DNA of 64,000 bases from Pseudarthrobacter sp. NS4 (lineage in GTDB: Bacteria > Actinomycetota > Actinomycetes > Actinomycetales > Micrococcaceae): positions 1,488,001 to 1,552,000 of the forward strand of contig NZ_CP103288.1 in assembly GCF_024758005.1 (NCBI RefSeq), given 5' to 3'. The notes below the pieces were generated by a model. That model searched no databases. It was not told the DNA's origin and worked only from the letters and a program-made list of their open reading frames with translations. The position numbers were made by a program, and so were the translations under genes. How positions within the stretch are numbered: the first letter of the stretch is position 1; every line of letters begins with the position of its first letter. Below, piece after piece: positions 34,971 through 43,454 of this stretch.

Positions 34971-36252
34971 AGCCCGGACCGCCCCGCTGGTGCTGCCGGG
35001 TTACACCACGGACGATTCCGCCCGCTGGGTGGAAGAGCCGCCGAAGACCAGTTACCGCTCCGACTTTGAGCGTGACCGGGCCCGCGTCCTGCACTCCTCG
35101 GCCCTGCGCCGGCTGGGTGCCAAGACCCAGGTGGTGGCGCCGGACACCGACGACTTTGTCCGGACCCGCCTGACGCACAGCCTGGAGGTTGCACAGGTGG
35201 GCCGCGAACTCGGCCGCGCCCTGGGCTGCGACCCCGACGTTGTGGATACCGCGTGCCTGAGCCATGACCTCGGGCACCCGCCGTTCGGGCACAACGGAGA
35301 GTCCGCGCTGAACGAGGTGGCGCATGCCATCGGCGGATTCGAGGGCAACGCCCAGACCCTCAGGCTGCTGACCCGCCTGGAGCCCAAGGTCCTGACGGAG
35401 AACGGCCAGCCCGCGGGGCTGAACCTCACCCGGGCAAGCCTCGACGCGGCGGCCAAGTACCCCTGGTCAGCGCTGGAGGCCCCGGTCATCCACGGCCAGC
35501 GGACCAGCAAGTTCGGCGCCTACGAGGACGACCTGCCCATCTTCAACTGGATCCGGCAGGAAGCCCCGGAGCGCCGGTCCTGCCTGGAAGCCCAGGTCAT
35601 GGACCTCGCGGACGACATCTCGTACTCCGTCCACGACGTGGAGGACGCGATCGTTGCCGGGCACTTCCAGCTTCGCTGGATGGACAACCCGGACCACCGC
35701 GCCCGCGTGGTGGGCTATGCCAAGCAGTGGTACCTGCCGCACAACGACCCAGCAGCAATCGACGCCGCCCTGGCAAGGCTGGAGGCCACCGACGTCTGGG
35801 TGCGGGAGGCGGACGGCAGCCGCAAATCCATGGCGGCGCTCAAGAACATGACCAGCCAGCTGATCGGCAGGTTCTGCCAGAGCGCACTGGAGACCACCCG
35901 CGCGGTGTACGGCCCGGGCAGGCTCACCCGCTACAACGCCGAACTGATGGTTCCGGACGAGACGGTGATGGAAATCGCCGTCATGAAGGGCCTGGCCACC
36001 ACTTTCGTGATGACCACCGAACACCGGCAGCCCATCTACGAACGCCAGCGAGAAGTCCTGCACGCGCTGGTGACCGCCCTGAGCGCAACCGGGGACCGGA
36101 ACCTGGAGCCGATGTTCGCCGCTGACTGGCGGGACGCCCCCGACGACGGGGCCCGGCTCCGCGTCGTGATCGACCAGGTGGCGTCCCTCACGGACGGGTC
36201 GGCCCTGGCCATGTACGAGCGCCTGGTGGGGAGCCTGCCGTCGCTGTGGTGA
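34963..36252 (+). CDS. dgt: Deoxyguanosinetriphosphate triphosphohydrolase (dGTPase-like)
   Basis: An HD-domain enzyme that removes tripolyphosphate from dGTP or other dNTPs. The 429-aa protein shows metal ligands in RLTHSLEVAQVGRELG (His72) and LSHDLGHPPFGHNGE (His101, Asp102), and a C-terminal dGTPase domain with DDISYSVHDVEDAI. Start GTG 34963 overlaps the dusB stop; the alternative ATG 34915 would lie further inside dusB. It precedes dnaG by 52 bases, grouping dNTP control with replication priming. Confidence 0.9.
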   Translation: MAEARTAPLVLPGYTTDDSARWVEEPPKTSYRSDFERDRARVLHSSALRRLGAKTQVVAPDTDDFVRTRLTHSLEVAQVGRELGRALGCDPDVVDTACLSHDLGHPPFGHNGESALNEVAHAIGGFEGNAQTLRLLTRLEPKVLTENGQPAGLNLTRASLDAAAKYPWSALEAPVIHGQRTSKFGAYEDDLPIFNWIRQEAPERRSCLEAQVMDLADDISYSVHDVEDAIVAGHFQLRWMDNPDHRARVVGYAKQWYLPHNDPAAIDAALARLEATDVWVREADGSRKSMAALKNMTSQLIGRFCQSALETTRAVYGPGRLTRYNAELMVPDETVMEIAVMKGLATTFVMTTEHRQPIYERQREVLHALVTALSATGDRNLEPMFAADWRDAPDDGARLRVVIDQVASLTDGSALAMYERLVGSLPSLW

Positions 36253-36304
36253 GGAGCGCCGTGGGGTGGCAGCCGCCGTCGTACCTCAGCATTAGGATGG
36301 CTCT

Positions 36305-38230
36305 GTGGCTGGCCTGATCAAACGTGAAGATATCGACGAAGTACGCCAGCGCACGGACATCAAGGAAGTGGTTGACGGCTACGTCACGCTCAAGGGCGCC
36401 GGCCTGGGGACCTTCAAAGGCCTGTGCCCGTTCCATGACGAGCGCTCGCCGTCGTTCACGGTCCGCCCGCAGGTGGGCCGCTACCACTGCTTTGGCTGCG
36501 GCGAGGATGGCGACGTCATCGCCTTCGTCCAGAAGCAGGACCACAGCTCCTTCCAGGAAGCCGTTGAGAAGCTCGCCGCCCGTATCGGCTATGAGCTGCG
36601 GTACGAGGACGGCGGAACCGGGCCCAACCGGGAGGAAGTAGGGCGCCGCCAGCGGCTGCTGGACGCGCACAAGATTGCGGATGAGTTTTTCCGCGCCCAG
36701 CTCCTGACGCCCGGCGCGGCCGAGGCGAGGACTTTCCTGCATGGCCGCGGCTTCGACCGCGCGGCAGCGGAACACTTCGGCTGCGGTTACGCACCGCAGG
36801 GATGGGACGCGCTCCTCAAGCACCTCCGCGGCCGCGGCTTCACGGACGCGGAGCTGAAGCTTACCGGCATGTTCTCCGAGGGCAACCGCGGCATCTACGA
36901 CCGCTTCCGTGGCCGCCTGATCTGGCCCATCAAGGACATTGCCGGGGACACCATCGGCTTCGGGGCGCGCAAGCTCTACGAGGACGACCAGGGCCCCAAA
37001 TACCTCAACACCCCCGAGACCGCGCTGTACAAGAAATCCCAGGTCCTCTACGGGATCGACCTCGCCAAGCGCAGCATTGCCAAGGACCGCCAGCTGGTGG
37101 TGGTGGAGGGCTACACCGACGTGATGGCCTGCCACCTGGCCGGAATCACGACGGCGGTAGCCACCTGCGGCACCGCGTTCGGCACCGAGCACATCAAGAT
37201 TGCCCGGCGGCTGCTTTCCGACGACGGCACCGGGGGAGAGGTCGTCTTCACCTTCGACGGCGACGCCGCCGGCCAGAAGGCCGCGCTGCGTGCCTTCGAG
37301 GAGGACCAGCGCTTCACTGCACAGACGTACGTGGCCGTGGAACCCACTGGTGCCGATCCGTGCGACCTTCGCCAAAGCAAGGGCGACGAAGCCGTGCACG
37401 CGCTGGTGCAGTCCCGCCGGCCACTGTTCGAATTCGCCATCCGCACTACCTTGAAGCAGTTCAACCTGGATACCGTGGAAGGGCGTGTGCAGGGCCTGAA
37501 AGCTTCGGTCCCGGTGGTGGCGGCCATTCGTGACGCCTCCACCCGTACAGGCTACTGCCAGGCGCTGACCGGCTGGCTGGGCATGCCGGATCCCAACGAG
37601 GTGCTGCGGCTGGTCACGGCAGCCGTCAAACGGGGTGACCAGGGAGGGGCTCCTGCCGTCGGCGCGGGAGCAGCCGCCACGTCCGGTCCGTCGGCAAGGG
37701 CAGGGTCGCCGGGAGTGGCTGCAGGGCCGCCGTCGGGAGCTGTACCGTCCTACCATCGGCCCGACCCCCGGGACCCGGTGGCCTCCATGGAGCGGCAGGC
37801 GCTGGAGGTGGCCTTGCAGGAACCGTCGCTGCTTGGCGGCGGCATCTGGGAGCGTTTTTCCGCTGCACGGTTCGTCACCCCTGCCTTCCAGGCTGTCCAT
37901 GATGCGATGCGGGCCACGGACCCCGCCCTCACCGCTGATCCCGTCCGGTGGGTGGAGCAGGTGATGCATGAGGTTCCCGAACCGCTGCGGCCCCTGGTCT
38001 CCGAGCTTGCCGTGGTTCCGTTGCCCGCCAGCACCGAGGAAGCCGTCCAGAAGTATTGCCGGGACATCCTCTCAAGGCTGTTCGAACTTCAGATCACGCG
38101 GGTCAAGGCGGACAAGATGGGCCAGCTTCAGCGGCTTGACCCCACGGCTGATCCCGAAACGTACCAGAGGCTCAACCGTGAACTGATGATGCTGGAGATG
38201 GAACGCCGGGCGCTGCGCCCGGATGCCTGA
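36305..38230 (+). CDS. dnaG: DNA primase
   Basis: Synthesises RNA primers for replication. The 641-aa protein has the CHC2 zinc finger (Cys41, His44, Cys62, Cys65 in CPFHDE and YHCFGCGEDGD). The TOPRIM core follows with Glu268 in VVEGYTDVM and the DxD in FTFDGDAAG. The C-terminal region (after an Ala/Pro/Gly-rich linker at about 445-490) is the DnaB-interacting helical domain. GTG 36305 is used after AGGATG. Confidence 0.95.
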   Translation: MAGLIKREDIDEVRQRTDIKEVVDGYVTLKGAGLGTFKGLCPFHDERSPSFTVRPQVGRYHCFGCGEDGDVIAFVQKQDHSSFQEAVEKLAARIGYELRYEDGGTGPNREEVGRRQRLLDAHKIADEFFRAQLLTPGAAEARTFLHGRGFDRAAAEHFGCGYAPQGWDALLKHLRGRGFTDAELKLTGMFSEGNRGIYDRFRGRLIWPIKDIAGDTIGFGARKLYEDDQGPKYLNTPETALYKKSQVLYGIDLAKRSIAKDRQLVVVEGYTDVMACHLAGITTAVATCGTAFGTEHIKIARRLLSDDGTGGEVVFTFDGDAAGQKAALRAFEEDQRFTAQTYVAVEPTGADPCDLRQSKGDEAVHALVQSRRPLFEFAIRTTLKQFNLDTVEGRVQGLKASVPVVAAIRDASTRTGYCQALTGWLGMPDPNEVLRLVTAAVKRGDQGGAPAVGAGAAATSGPSARAGSPGVAAGPPSGAVPSYHRPDPRDPVASMERQALEVALQEPSLLGGGIWERFSAARFVTPAFQAVHDAMRATDPALTADPVRWVEQVMHEVPEPLRPLVSELAVVPLPASTEEAVQKYCRDILSRLFELQITRVKADKMGQLQRLDPTADPETYQRLNRELMMLEMERRALRPDA

Positions 38231-38320
38231 CCCACCCCGTCCGGACGAGCCGGATGGTTCGGGATCGTTTGCCGATTTCGCTTCCAGCCAGTGCGTTTGC
38301 TAGGCTGATACCCGCTTCAT

Positions 38321-38393
38321 TCCTCCTTAGCTCAATTGGCAGAGCATTCGACTGTTAATCGAAGGGTTGCTGGTTCAAGTCCAGCAGGAGGAG
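38321..38393 (+). tRNA. tRNA-Asn (GTT), copy 1
   Basis: A 73-nt cloverleaf: acceptor TCCTCCT pairs with AGGAGGA, the discriminator is G, the anticodon stem is TTCGA/TCGAA with anticodon GTT at 38354-38356, and the T arm is GCTGG-TTCAAGT-CCAGC. CCA is not encoded. The sequence is identical to copy 2, 195 bases downstream. Confidence 0.97.
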
Positions 38394-38398
38394 CTGCC

Positions 38399-38433
38399 AA
38401 TCCCCGTTCCGTACTCCGGAACGGGGATTTTTT
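38399..38433 (+). terminator. Intrinsic terminator of tRNA-Asn copy 1
   Basis: AATCCCCGTTCC (38399-38410) pairs perfectly with GGAACGGGGATT (38418-38429), followed by a run of T residues to 38433. The same stem sequence recurs after tRNA-Asn copy 2. Confidence 0.9.
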
Positions 38434-38515
38434 ATGCCGGGAACGGCGCCAGGGCCCGGAAATCCGCCGATTTCACTTTCGCCGGAATCCTTTGCTAATG
38501 TCATACCTGCTTCAT

Positions 38516-38588
38516 TCCTCCTTAGCTCAATTGGCAGAGCATTCGACTGTTAATCGAAGGGTTGCTGGTTCAAGTCCAGCAGGAGGAG
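38516..38588 (+). tRNA. tRNA-Asn (GTT), copy 2
   Basis: Identical over all 73 nt to the copy at 38321-38393. The upstream flank (from GCCGATTTC at 38466) is also similar to the flank of copy 1 at the same 195-base offset, so the pair arose by a tandem duplication that included the promoter region. Confidence 0.97.
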
Positions 38589-38600
38589 CCACACAGAAAT

Positions 38601-38635
38601 ATCCCCGTTCCTTTGCTGGAGGAACGGGGATTTTT
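38601..38635 (+). terminator. Intrinsic terminator of tRNA-Asn copy 2
   Basis: ATCCCCGTTCC (38601-38611) pairs with GGAACGGGGAT (38621-38631), followed by TTTTTC. The arms match the terminator of copy 1; only the loop differs. Confidence 0.9.
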
Positions 38636-38740
38636 CTTTCTGCCCCTCCGTCCGGTAACGCCTCTTCTCATGCCACCTGGCTGAGTGCATGATGGGGGAG
38701 GACGGATGCTGGTGCCGTGCCGCCGACGAGGAGTGGGATC

Positions 38741-39713
38741 ATGACAGGCTCAGCCACGCGCCAGGCGATCATCATCGGCGCAGGCATTGGCGGGCTGACC
38801 GCCGGGCTCGCCCTGGCGGGCAGGGGCTGGAACGTTCAGGTCCTGGAGCGGACGGCGGCACTCCGGCCGGTGGGGTACGCACTGATCATGGCGCCCAACG
38901 CGCAGCATGCACTGGATACCATCCCTGGCCGCATCGTGGAACAGATCCATGCCCTCGCCACGCTACAGGGGGAGGCTGCTGGTGGCGGCGGACGGCATCC
39001 GGTCAGCAGCCAGGACAGCACTCTTCCCGGGGCATCCTGGCCCTGCCTACGCGGGGCTGACAGCCTGGCAGGCACTCGTGCCGTCGGACGGCATCGACTA
39101 CCTGATGGGCACCACATGGAGCCGGTGCGGCGAGTTCGGCATGTTGCCGATGAAGGACGGGCGGCTGTACGTCTTTGCTGAGGCCGCCGTGGACGAACCG
39201 ATGCCGCGGCGGACCGGAGCCGATGAGAAAGCTGAACTGATGCGCAGGTTTGGGAACCTGCGTCCTCCCGTCCCCGACGTCATCGGACGGATCGATGCAG
39301 AGGCGGTCCTGCGCGCGGATATCCACTCAATGCGGGTCCCGTTGCCGGCCTTCCACCGCGGCAAGGCAGCGATTCTGGGCGATGCAGCGCACGCCATGGC
39401 TCCCAATTTGGGCCAGGGGGCATGCCAGGCCATAGAGGACGCCGTCACCCTTGCCTATTGCCTGGACGGGTCGGGCACTATAAGTGACGGCCTGGCGGAT
39501 TACACCGCGGCCCGGATGCCAAGGACCTCGCTCATTGTCCGCCGGTCCGAACAGGTTGCCCGGTTCGCCACGATGCGGAACCCGGCCGGGCAAGTGCTTC
39601 GAAATGGAATGCTGCGGGCCATGGGACTGCTCGGCAGCTCGGCTGCCCTCCGACAGGCCGACTTCGTGATGCGCTGGGACCATCCGGCCGTGGCGGCTCC
39701 TCCCCGTCGCTGA
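38741..39713 (+). pseudogene. FAD-dependent monooxygenase (PHBH-like), internal deletion and frameshift
   Basis: The first part (ATG 38741, behind GAGGAG) encodes the FAD-binding start QAIIIGAGIGGLTAGLALAG and LERTAALRPVGYALIMAPNA. At about residue 75 the homologous reading jumps to another frame, which resumes with RLLVAADGIRSAARTALFPG and continues through AAILGDAAHAMAPNLGQGAC to the stop at 39713. Between the halves the usual stretch of roughly 75-90 residues is missing. The break falls near 38950-38980. The gene is therefore probably inactive; a sequencing error alone would not explain the missing block. Confidence 0.8.
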
Positions 39714-39755
39714 AACGGGGTGCGGGACACGGGCACCGCAGGCTTTCCGCGTGTT

Positions 39756-40172
39756 TCAGACGAAGTCCATTTCCACCTGCAGGAACCTCTCGGCTTCCAC
39801 AATGGCAGCCTCGAAGGCTTCCTTTTCGGTGGGGGACTTCCGGGGCTGGCGCGGGTTCCATTCGTGCGGTGCCGAATGCACCCTGACGAAGCCGGTATCC
39901 GGGGGTGCGTAGAAGATTCCAAAACGCTGCACCGGCCACTCCGGTGAAGTCTCGGGCGCAACGAGCAGTGCCGCGTTGAACGCGGGGTTGAACCATTGTG
40001 CGATGGGCCGGCGGCGGTCTTCGGTGAACAGTCCGGCGGCATAGAGGGCGGCCGACTGCTGGCCGGTCTGGGCGCACAACCGGTCCCACCACAATGGCAG
40101 GATTCCGGTATCGCATCGTTGCCATGTGGCCGGAAGCGGCGGTTGGTCCTGCCAGCTGGGCACAGACACCAT
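39756..40172 (-). CDS. Conserved-looking hypothetical protein
   Basis: I do not recognise this 138-aa protein. It has no membrane segment or signal peptide. It is rich in Trp and Phe with an even composition (WWDRLCAQTGQQSAALYAAG, WPVQRFGIFYAPPDTGFVRV), which suggests a folded cytoplasmic protein. ATG 40172 is the most likely start, since the upstream extension to 40298 is Pro/Arg-rich. Downstream on the same strand is only the broken monooxygenase gene, which runs the opposite way. Confidence 0.55.
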   Translation of the reverse strand: MVSVPSWQDQPPLPATWQRCDTGILPLWWDRLCAQTGQQSAALYAAGLFTEDRRRPIAQWFNPAFNAALLVAPETSPEWPVQRFGIFYAPPDTGFVRVHSAPHEWNPRQPRKSPTEKEAFEAAIVEAERFLQVEMDFV

Positions 40173-40233
40173 TTTATCGCGGTAAAGGCTTCGAGTGGCA
40201 GACTGGCGGCGCGTTGCCCACAAAGGTGTTGCT

Positions 40234-40422
40234 TCAGGGACGCTTCCACGGGCCGGGGTTGACCCTGTACAGCAGGGCCGCGCCGGCCAGTACGCCAAGC
40301 ACGATCCCCATGGCCGGATTTCCGAGGACGCGCCCTGTGAAGTAGCCCACGACGGCGCCCAGCACCGCTCCCAGGAAGAGTCCCCGCCCGTTCCGGTGCG
40401 GCCTGCGCTTGCTGCTGTTCAT
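40234..40422 (-). CDS. Small glycine-rich membrane protein
   Basis: A 62-aa protein: a basic N-terminus (SSKRRPHRNGR) and two short membrane segments rich in glycine (GLFLGAVLGAVVGYFTGRVL and GIVLGVLAGAALL) resembling a glycine zipper. Function is unknown. It lies 48 bases downstream of the Bcr/CflA exporter gene on the same strand and upstream of the 39756 gene, so the three may be co-transcribed. Confidence 0.55.
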   Translation of the reverse strand: MNSSKRRPHRNGRGLFLGAVLGAVVGYFTGRVLGNPAMGIVLGVLAGAALLYRVNPGPWKRP

Positions 40423-40470
40423 TGGACCTGCCTGTTCATCTGGATTGCCCGGTTCATTGGAATTGCCCGG

Positions 40471-41694
40471 TCAATGGATTGACGGAACCGTGCGGGGCCG
40501 GACCACCAGCCAGAGCGCCCCGATTGCCAGCAGGATGCATGCTGCCTGTACCGCCCCCATGGGCGTGGCGCTTGTAATGCCCAGCCAGCCCACCACGGGT
40601 GAGATCAGGCCGGCCATCGCGAAGGTGGCCGCGCCCAGCAGCGAGGCAGCGGTTCCGGCCTGCGAGGCGTGGCTGGCGAGGGCCAGCACCTGGACGCAGG
40701 GGAACATAAAGCCGGTTCCCATGATGTAGAACCACAGCGGAACCATCACGCCCCACAGGCCCAGGCCCAGTTGGTCGAACACCACGATCAGCATGGCCAT
40801 CAGGAACATCCAGGCTGTGGCTCCGGCCAGGATCCATTGCGGCGGAACACGCCGGATCAGCCGCGAGCTTGTCTGCACACCGGCCACGATGCCCAGCGAG
40901 TTGACGCCGAAGAGAAGCCCGTACTCCTGTGCGGAAAACCCGAATACGTCCTGGAACAGGAATGGCGAGGCGGAAAGGTAGGTGAACAGGCCGCCGAAGT
41001 TCAGCCCAGCCACCATCAGAAGGCCCACAAAGATCCGGTCACGGAAAAGCACCCGGTAGCGCTGCCGGACCGTAAGGCCGCTCTGCCCCCGTTTTTCCGG
41101 CGGAAGGGTCTCGCGCACCAGGAACAGCGCCGCGACAATGACCAGGGTGCCGTAGGAGGCCAGGAACACAAAGATTCCGGGCCACTGCATCACCAGCAGG
41201 AGCTGGGAGCCGATCACGGGGGCCAGGATGGGTGCCAGTCCATTGACCAGGCTCATGCGCGAGAACATCCGCACCATGGCGTATCCGGAGAACAGGTCCC
41301 GCACCATCGCCATGGCCACCACACCGCCGCCGGCTGCGCCGACCCCCATCAGCACACGGAAGATGCCCAGTGTTGTGATGTCGGTGGACAGCGCGGCTCC
41401 CAGCGATGCGGCGATGTGCAGTGCCGTCGCCAGGATCAGCGGGTTCCTGCGCCCGAACTTGTCGCTGAAGGGACCCACCACCAGCTGGCCGAAAGCAAAG
41501 CCCAACGTTGTGCCGGCCAGGGTCAGCTGGACCTGTGCCTGGGTCACTCCGAGGCCCGCCTCGAGCGCCGGAAACGCCGGAAGGTACAGGTCGATCGTGA
41601 ACGGACCCAGGGCGGTCAGGGCGCCAAGAAGGAGAATGTACAGAAGTTTCCGGCGTCGGCTCAGCAAATCGCCCGGATTGGAGGGAGTGGTCAC
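40471..41694 (-). CDS. Bcr/CflA-family multidrug MFS exporter
   Basis: A 407-aa MFS protein with 12 predicted segments. The Bcr/CflA pattern is clear: ALGPFTIDLYLPAFPAL in helix 1, GPFSDKFGRRNPLIL in loop 2-3, and GVGAAGGGVVAMAMVRDLF in helix 4-5. The family exports bicyclomycin, sulfonamides, chloramphenicol or native metabolites. Start GTG 41694 is preceded by AGGATGGA; the frame runs on to 41850. It is divergent from the Holin-X-like gene. Confidence 0.87.
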   Translation of the reverse strand: MTTPSNPGDLLSRRRKLLYILLLGALTALGPFTIDLYLPAFPALEAGLGVTQAQVQLTLAGTTLGFAFGQLVVGPFSDKFGRRNPLILATALHIAASLGAALSTDITTLGIFRVLMGVGAAGGGVVAMAMVRDLFSGYAMVRMFSRMSLVNGLAPILAPVIGSQLLLVMQWPGIFVFLASYGTLVIVAALFLVRETLPPEKRGQSGLTVRQRYRVLFRDRIFVGLLMVAGLNFGGLFTYLSASPFLFQDVFGFSAQEYGLLFGVNSLGIVAGVQTSSRLIRRVPPQWILAGATAWMFLMAMLIVVFDQLGLGLWGVMVPLWFYIMGTGFMFPCVQVLALASHASQAGTAASLLGAATFAMAGLISPVVGWLGITSATPMGAVQAACILLAIGALWLVVRPRTVPSIH

Positions 41695-41848
41695 GGATGT
41701 CCATCCTAGGCCCGGTGCCAGCCATTTTTGCAGCGTTGTAGGCCGTGCCGTCCGGCAAGCCCCGAAGTTCGCCCTGAACCTGAATGATAGTTTTGTGGCG
41801 GGGACTGTGCCGACGCACTTTCCCGCAGCATACGGAAGCCGGATCGAC

Positions 41849-42724
41849 ATGACCAGTAAGGCGGAACCGATGAGCGGACGTCACAGCGGGCGGACCAGCC
41901 CGGGATTGCGCATCGCCGCGCTCCCAGGGACGCTTAAACTCCTTTTCCGGCTGGCTCCGCGCCAGCTGAACGACGAGATCGCGTTCGCCAAGATTGAGCT
42001 CAAGCGCAAGGGGATCCAGCTCGGAGTGGCCGCCGCCTTCTTCGCCGTGGCCCTGGTTTTCCTCCTCTTCCTGGTGACCGGACTCATCGTGGCGGCCATC
42101 ATGGGACTGGCCACCATCATGCCCGCGTGGCTGGCCGCCCTCCTGGTGTCAGCGGCCTTCCTGTTGATCGCCCTCATCGGCGGCCTGATCGGCCTCCGCA
42201 AGTTCAAGAAGGCCATGCCCCTGATGCCCGAGGAGACCATCCGCGGGATTAAGCACGACGTCGGCATCGCCAGGGAAGGTTCCGCCTTCAACCCTGCCGT
42301 CCTCGACCCGAACAGCCCGGAAGCTAAAGCTGCCAAGGCCGCCAAGGAAGAGGCCGCAGCCAAGGCCAAGGCCGAGAAGGCAGCGAAGGCAGCCGAGCAC
42401 GACAAGGAATTCCCGCACGCCTCCGAACCTGAGCTCGCCCGCCGCCTTAACCAGCGCCGGCACCACCTCACGGAGGTCCGCGACGAACTGGGAACCGAAC
42501 TGGACGTTAAGACACAGGCGCGGCACCTCCTCGCTGCCGCCCAGGTCAAGGTGCGGCAGGGCCAGGTCCTCGCCGTCCAGGGGAAGGACATTGCCAGTGA
42601 AAAACTGGCTGGCCTGTCCGCGTCCACGGGTGAACTGCAGAAACGCTGGAAGCCGCTGACGGCCTTCGTTGCCGCCGGTACCGTCCTTGTGGTCCTGCTC
42701 CGGAAGTTGCTTCGTACCTACTAG
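41849..42724 (+). CDS. Holin-X-like (Actino_Holin-X) membrane protein with DUF3618-like C-terminus
   Basis: A 291-aa protein. Residues about 30-140 form the actinobacterial holin superfamily III fold: RLAPRQLNDEIAFAKIELKR followed by two long membrane segments. A Lys/Ala/Glu-rich linker follows. The C-terminal part (ELARRLNQRRHHLTEVRDEL and a final membrane segment VAAGTVLVVLLRKLL) resembles DUF3618. No phage gene is nearby, so this is most likely a chromosomal membrane-associated protein and not a lysis holin. Start ATG 41849; ATG 41870 is possible. Confidence 0.72.
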   Translation: MTSKAEPMSGRHSGRTSPGLRIAALPGTLKLLFRLAPRQLNDEIAFAKIELKRKGIQLGVAAAFFAVALVFLLFLVTGLIVAAIMGLATIMPAWLAALLVSAAFLLIALIGGLIGLRKFKKAMPLMPEETIRGIKHDVGIAREGSAFNPAVLDPNSPEAKAAKAAKEEAAAKAKAEKAAKAAEHDKEFPHASEPELARRLNQRRHHLTEVRDELGTELDVKTQARHLLAAAQVKVRQGQVLAVQGKDIASEKLAGLSASTGELQKRWKPLTAFVAAGTVLVVLLRKLLRTY

Positions 42725-42830
42725 CATCGGCCGGCCAGGCTGCTGACCGGCAGTTTGCACCGGGCCAGGAACCACGGGCCAACAACTGCAGGACCGCGCC
42801 GACCAGGCAGCAGGAAGGAAAGGGGGACGG

Positions 42831-43454
42831 GTGAAGTTCATTGGTGCCGGCGCCCGTCCCGGCCGCCCCCAGGTGGACCATGACCTGGTGTTCACCATCC
42901 CGAACCTGCTCACGGTGGTGCGGTTCATGGGAGTTCCGCTCTTCATCTGGCTGGTCCTGGCGCAGAAGGAGTACGGGGCCGGTGTTGTTGTCCTTGCCGT
43001 CATGGCCAGTACCGACTGGATTGATGGCTACATTGCCCGCCGCTTCGACCAGGCTTCCAAGCTGGGCCGGGTCCTGGATCCCATCGCCGACCGGCTTGCC
43101 CTGATCGCCGTCGCCGTCACCCTGGTGATTGCCGGCGTCGTCCACTGGCTGTACCTGGCGGCGTTGGTGATCCCGGACGCCGTGCTGCTGGTCCTGACGC
43201 TCTCGCTCTTCCGCGGCCATCCCGACCTTCCGGTCAGCATGGTGGGCAAGGTGCGGACCGGGCTGCTTCTCCTGGGGACACCGATGCTGGTTCTCTCCAG
43301 GTTGGATACCGGGTACTCGTTCGGGTTGTTCGTGACCGCCTGGATAGTGCTCGGTTTGGGCCTGGTGGGCCATTGGATCGCCGCCTACAACTACTTCTGG
43401 GCCATCCTGCGCAAGGGCAGGATGCGCAGCGGGCCCGACGGCGGGACCAGCTGA
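42831..43454 (+). CDS. CDP-alcohol phosphatidyltransferase family protein
   Basis: A 207-aa membrane enzyme with the family motif DG-x2-AR-x8-G-x3-D-x3-D, seen as DGYIARRFDQASKLGRVLDP followed by IADR. It joins a CDP-activated lipid to an alcohol such as glycerol phosphate or inositol phosphate. It resembles PgsA1-like cardiolipin or phosphatidylglycerol-phosphate synthases, but the exact acceptor cannot be read. GTG 42831 follows AAAGGGGGA. Its stop shares one base with the next ATG. Confidence 0.88.
   Translation: MKFIGAGARPGRPQVDHDLVFTIPNLLTVVRFMGVPLFIWLVLAQKEYGAGVVVLAVMASTDWIDGYIARRFDQASKLGRVLDPIADRLALIAVAVTLVIAGVVHWLYLAALVIPDAVLLVLTLSLFRGHPDLPVSMVGKVRTGLLLLGTPMLVLSRLDTGYSFGLFVTAWIVLGLGLVGHWIAAYNYFWAILRKGRMRSGPDGGTS

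Noticed and set aside
36305..38230. dnaG as a phage-type primase
   Set aside because: The complete zinc-finger, TOPRIM and C-terminal helical domains and the dusB-dgt context identify the chromosomal replicative primase.
38321..38635. Integrated element flanked by the two tRNA-Asn copies (att-like repeats)
   Set aside because: Only about 120 bases separate the two tRNA genes, with no recombinase; a tandem duplication explains it.
41849..42724. Prophage remnant suggested by the holin-like domain
   Set aside because: No integrase, terminase, portal, endolysin or att repeats are nearby; the neighbours are ordinary chromosomal genes.
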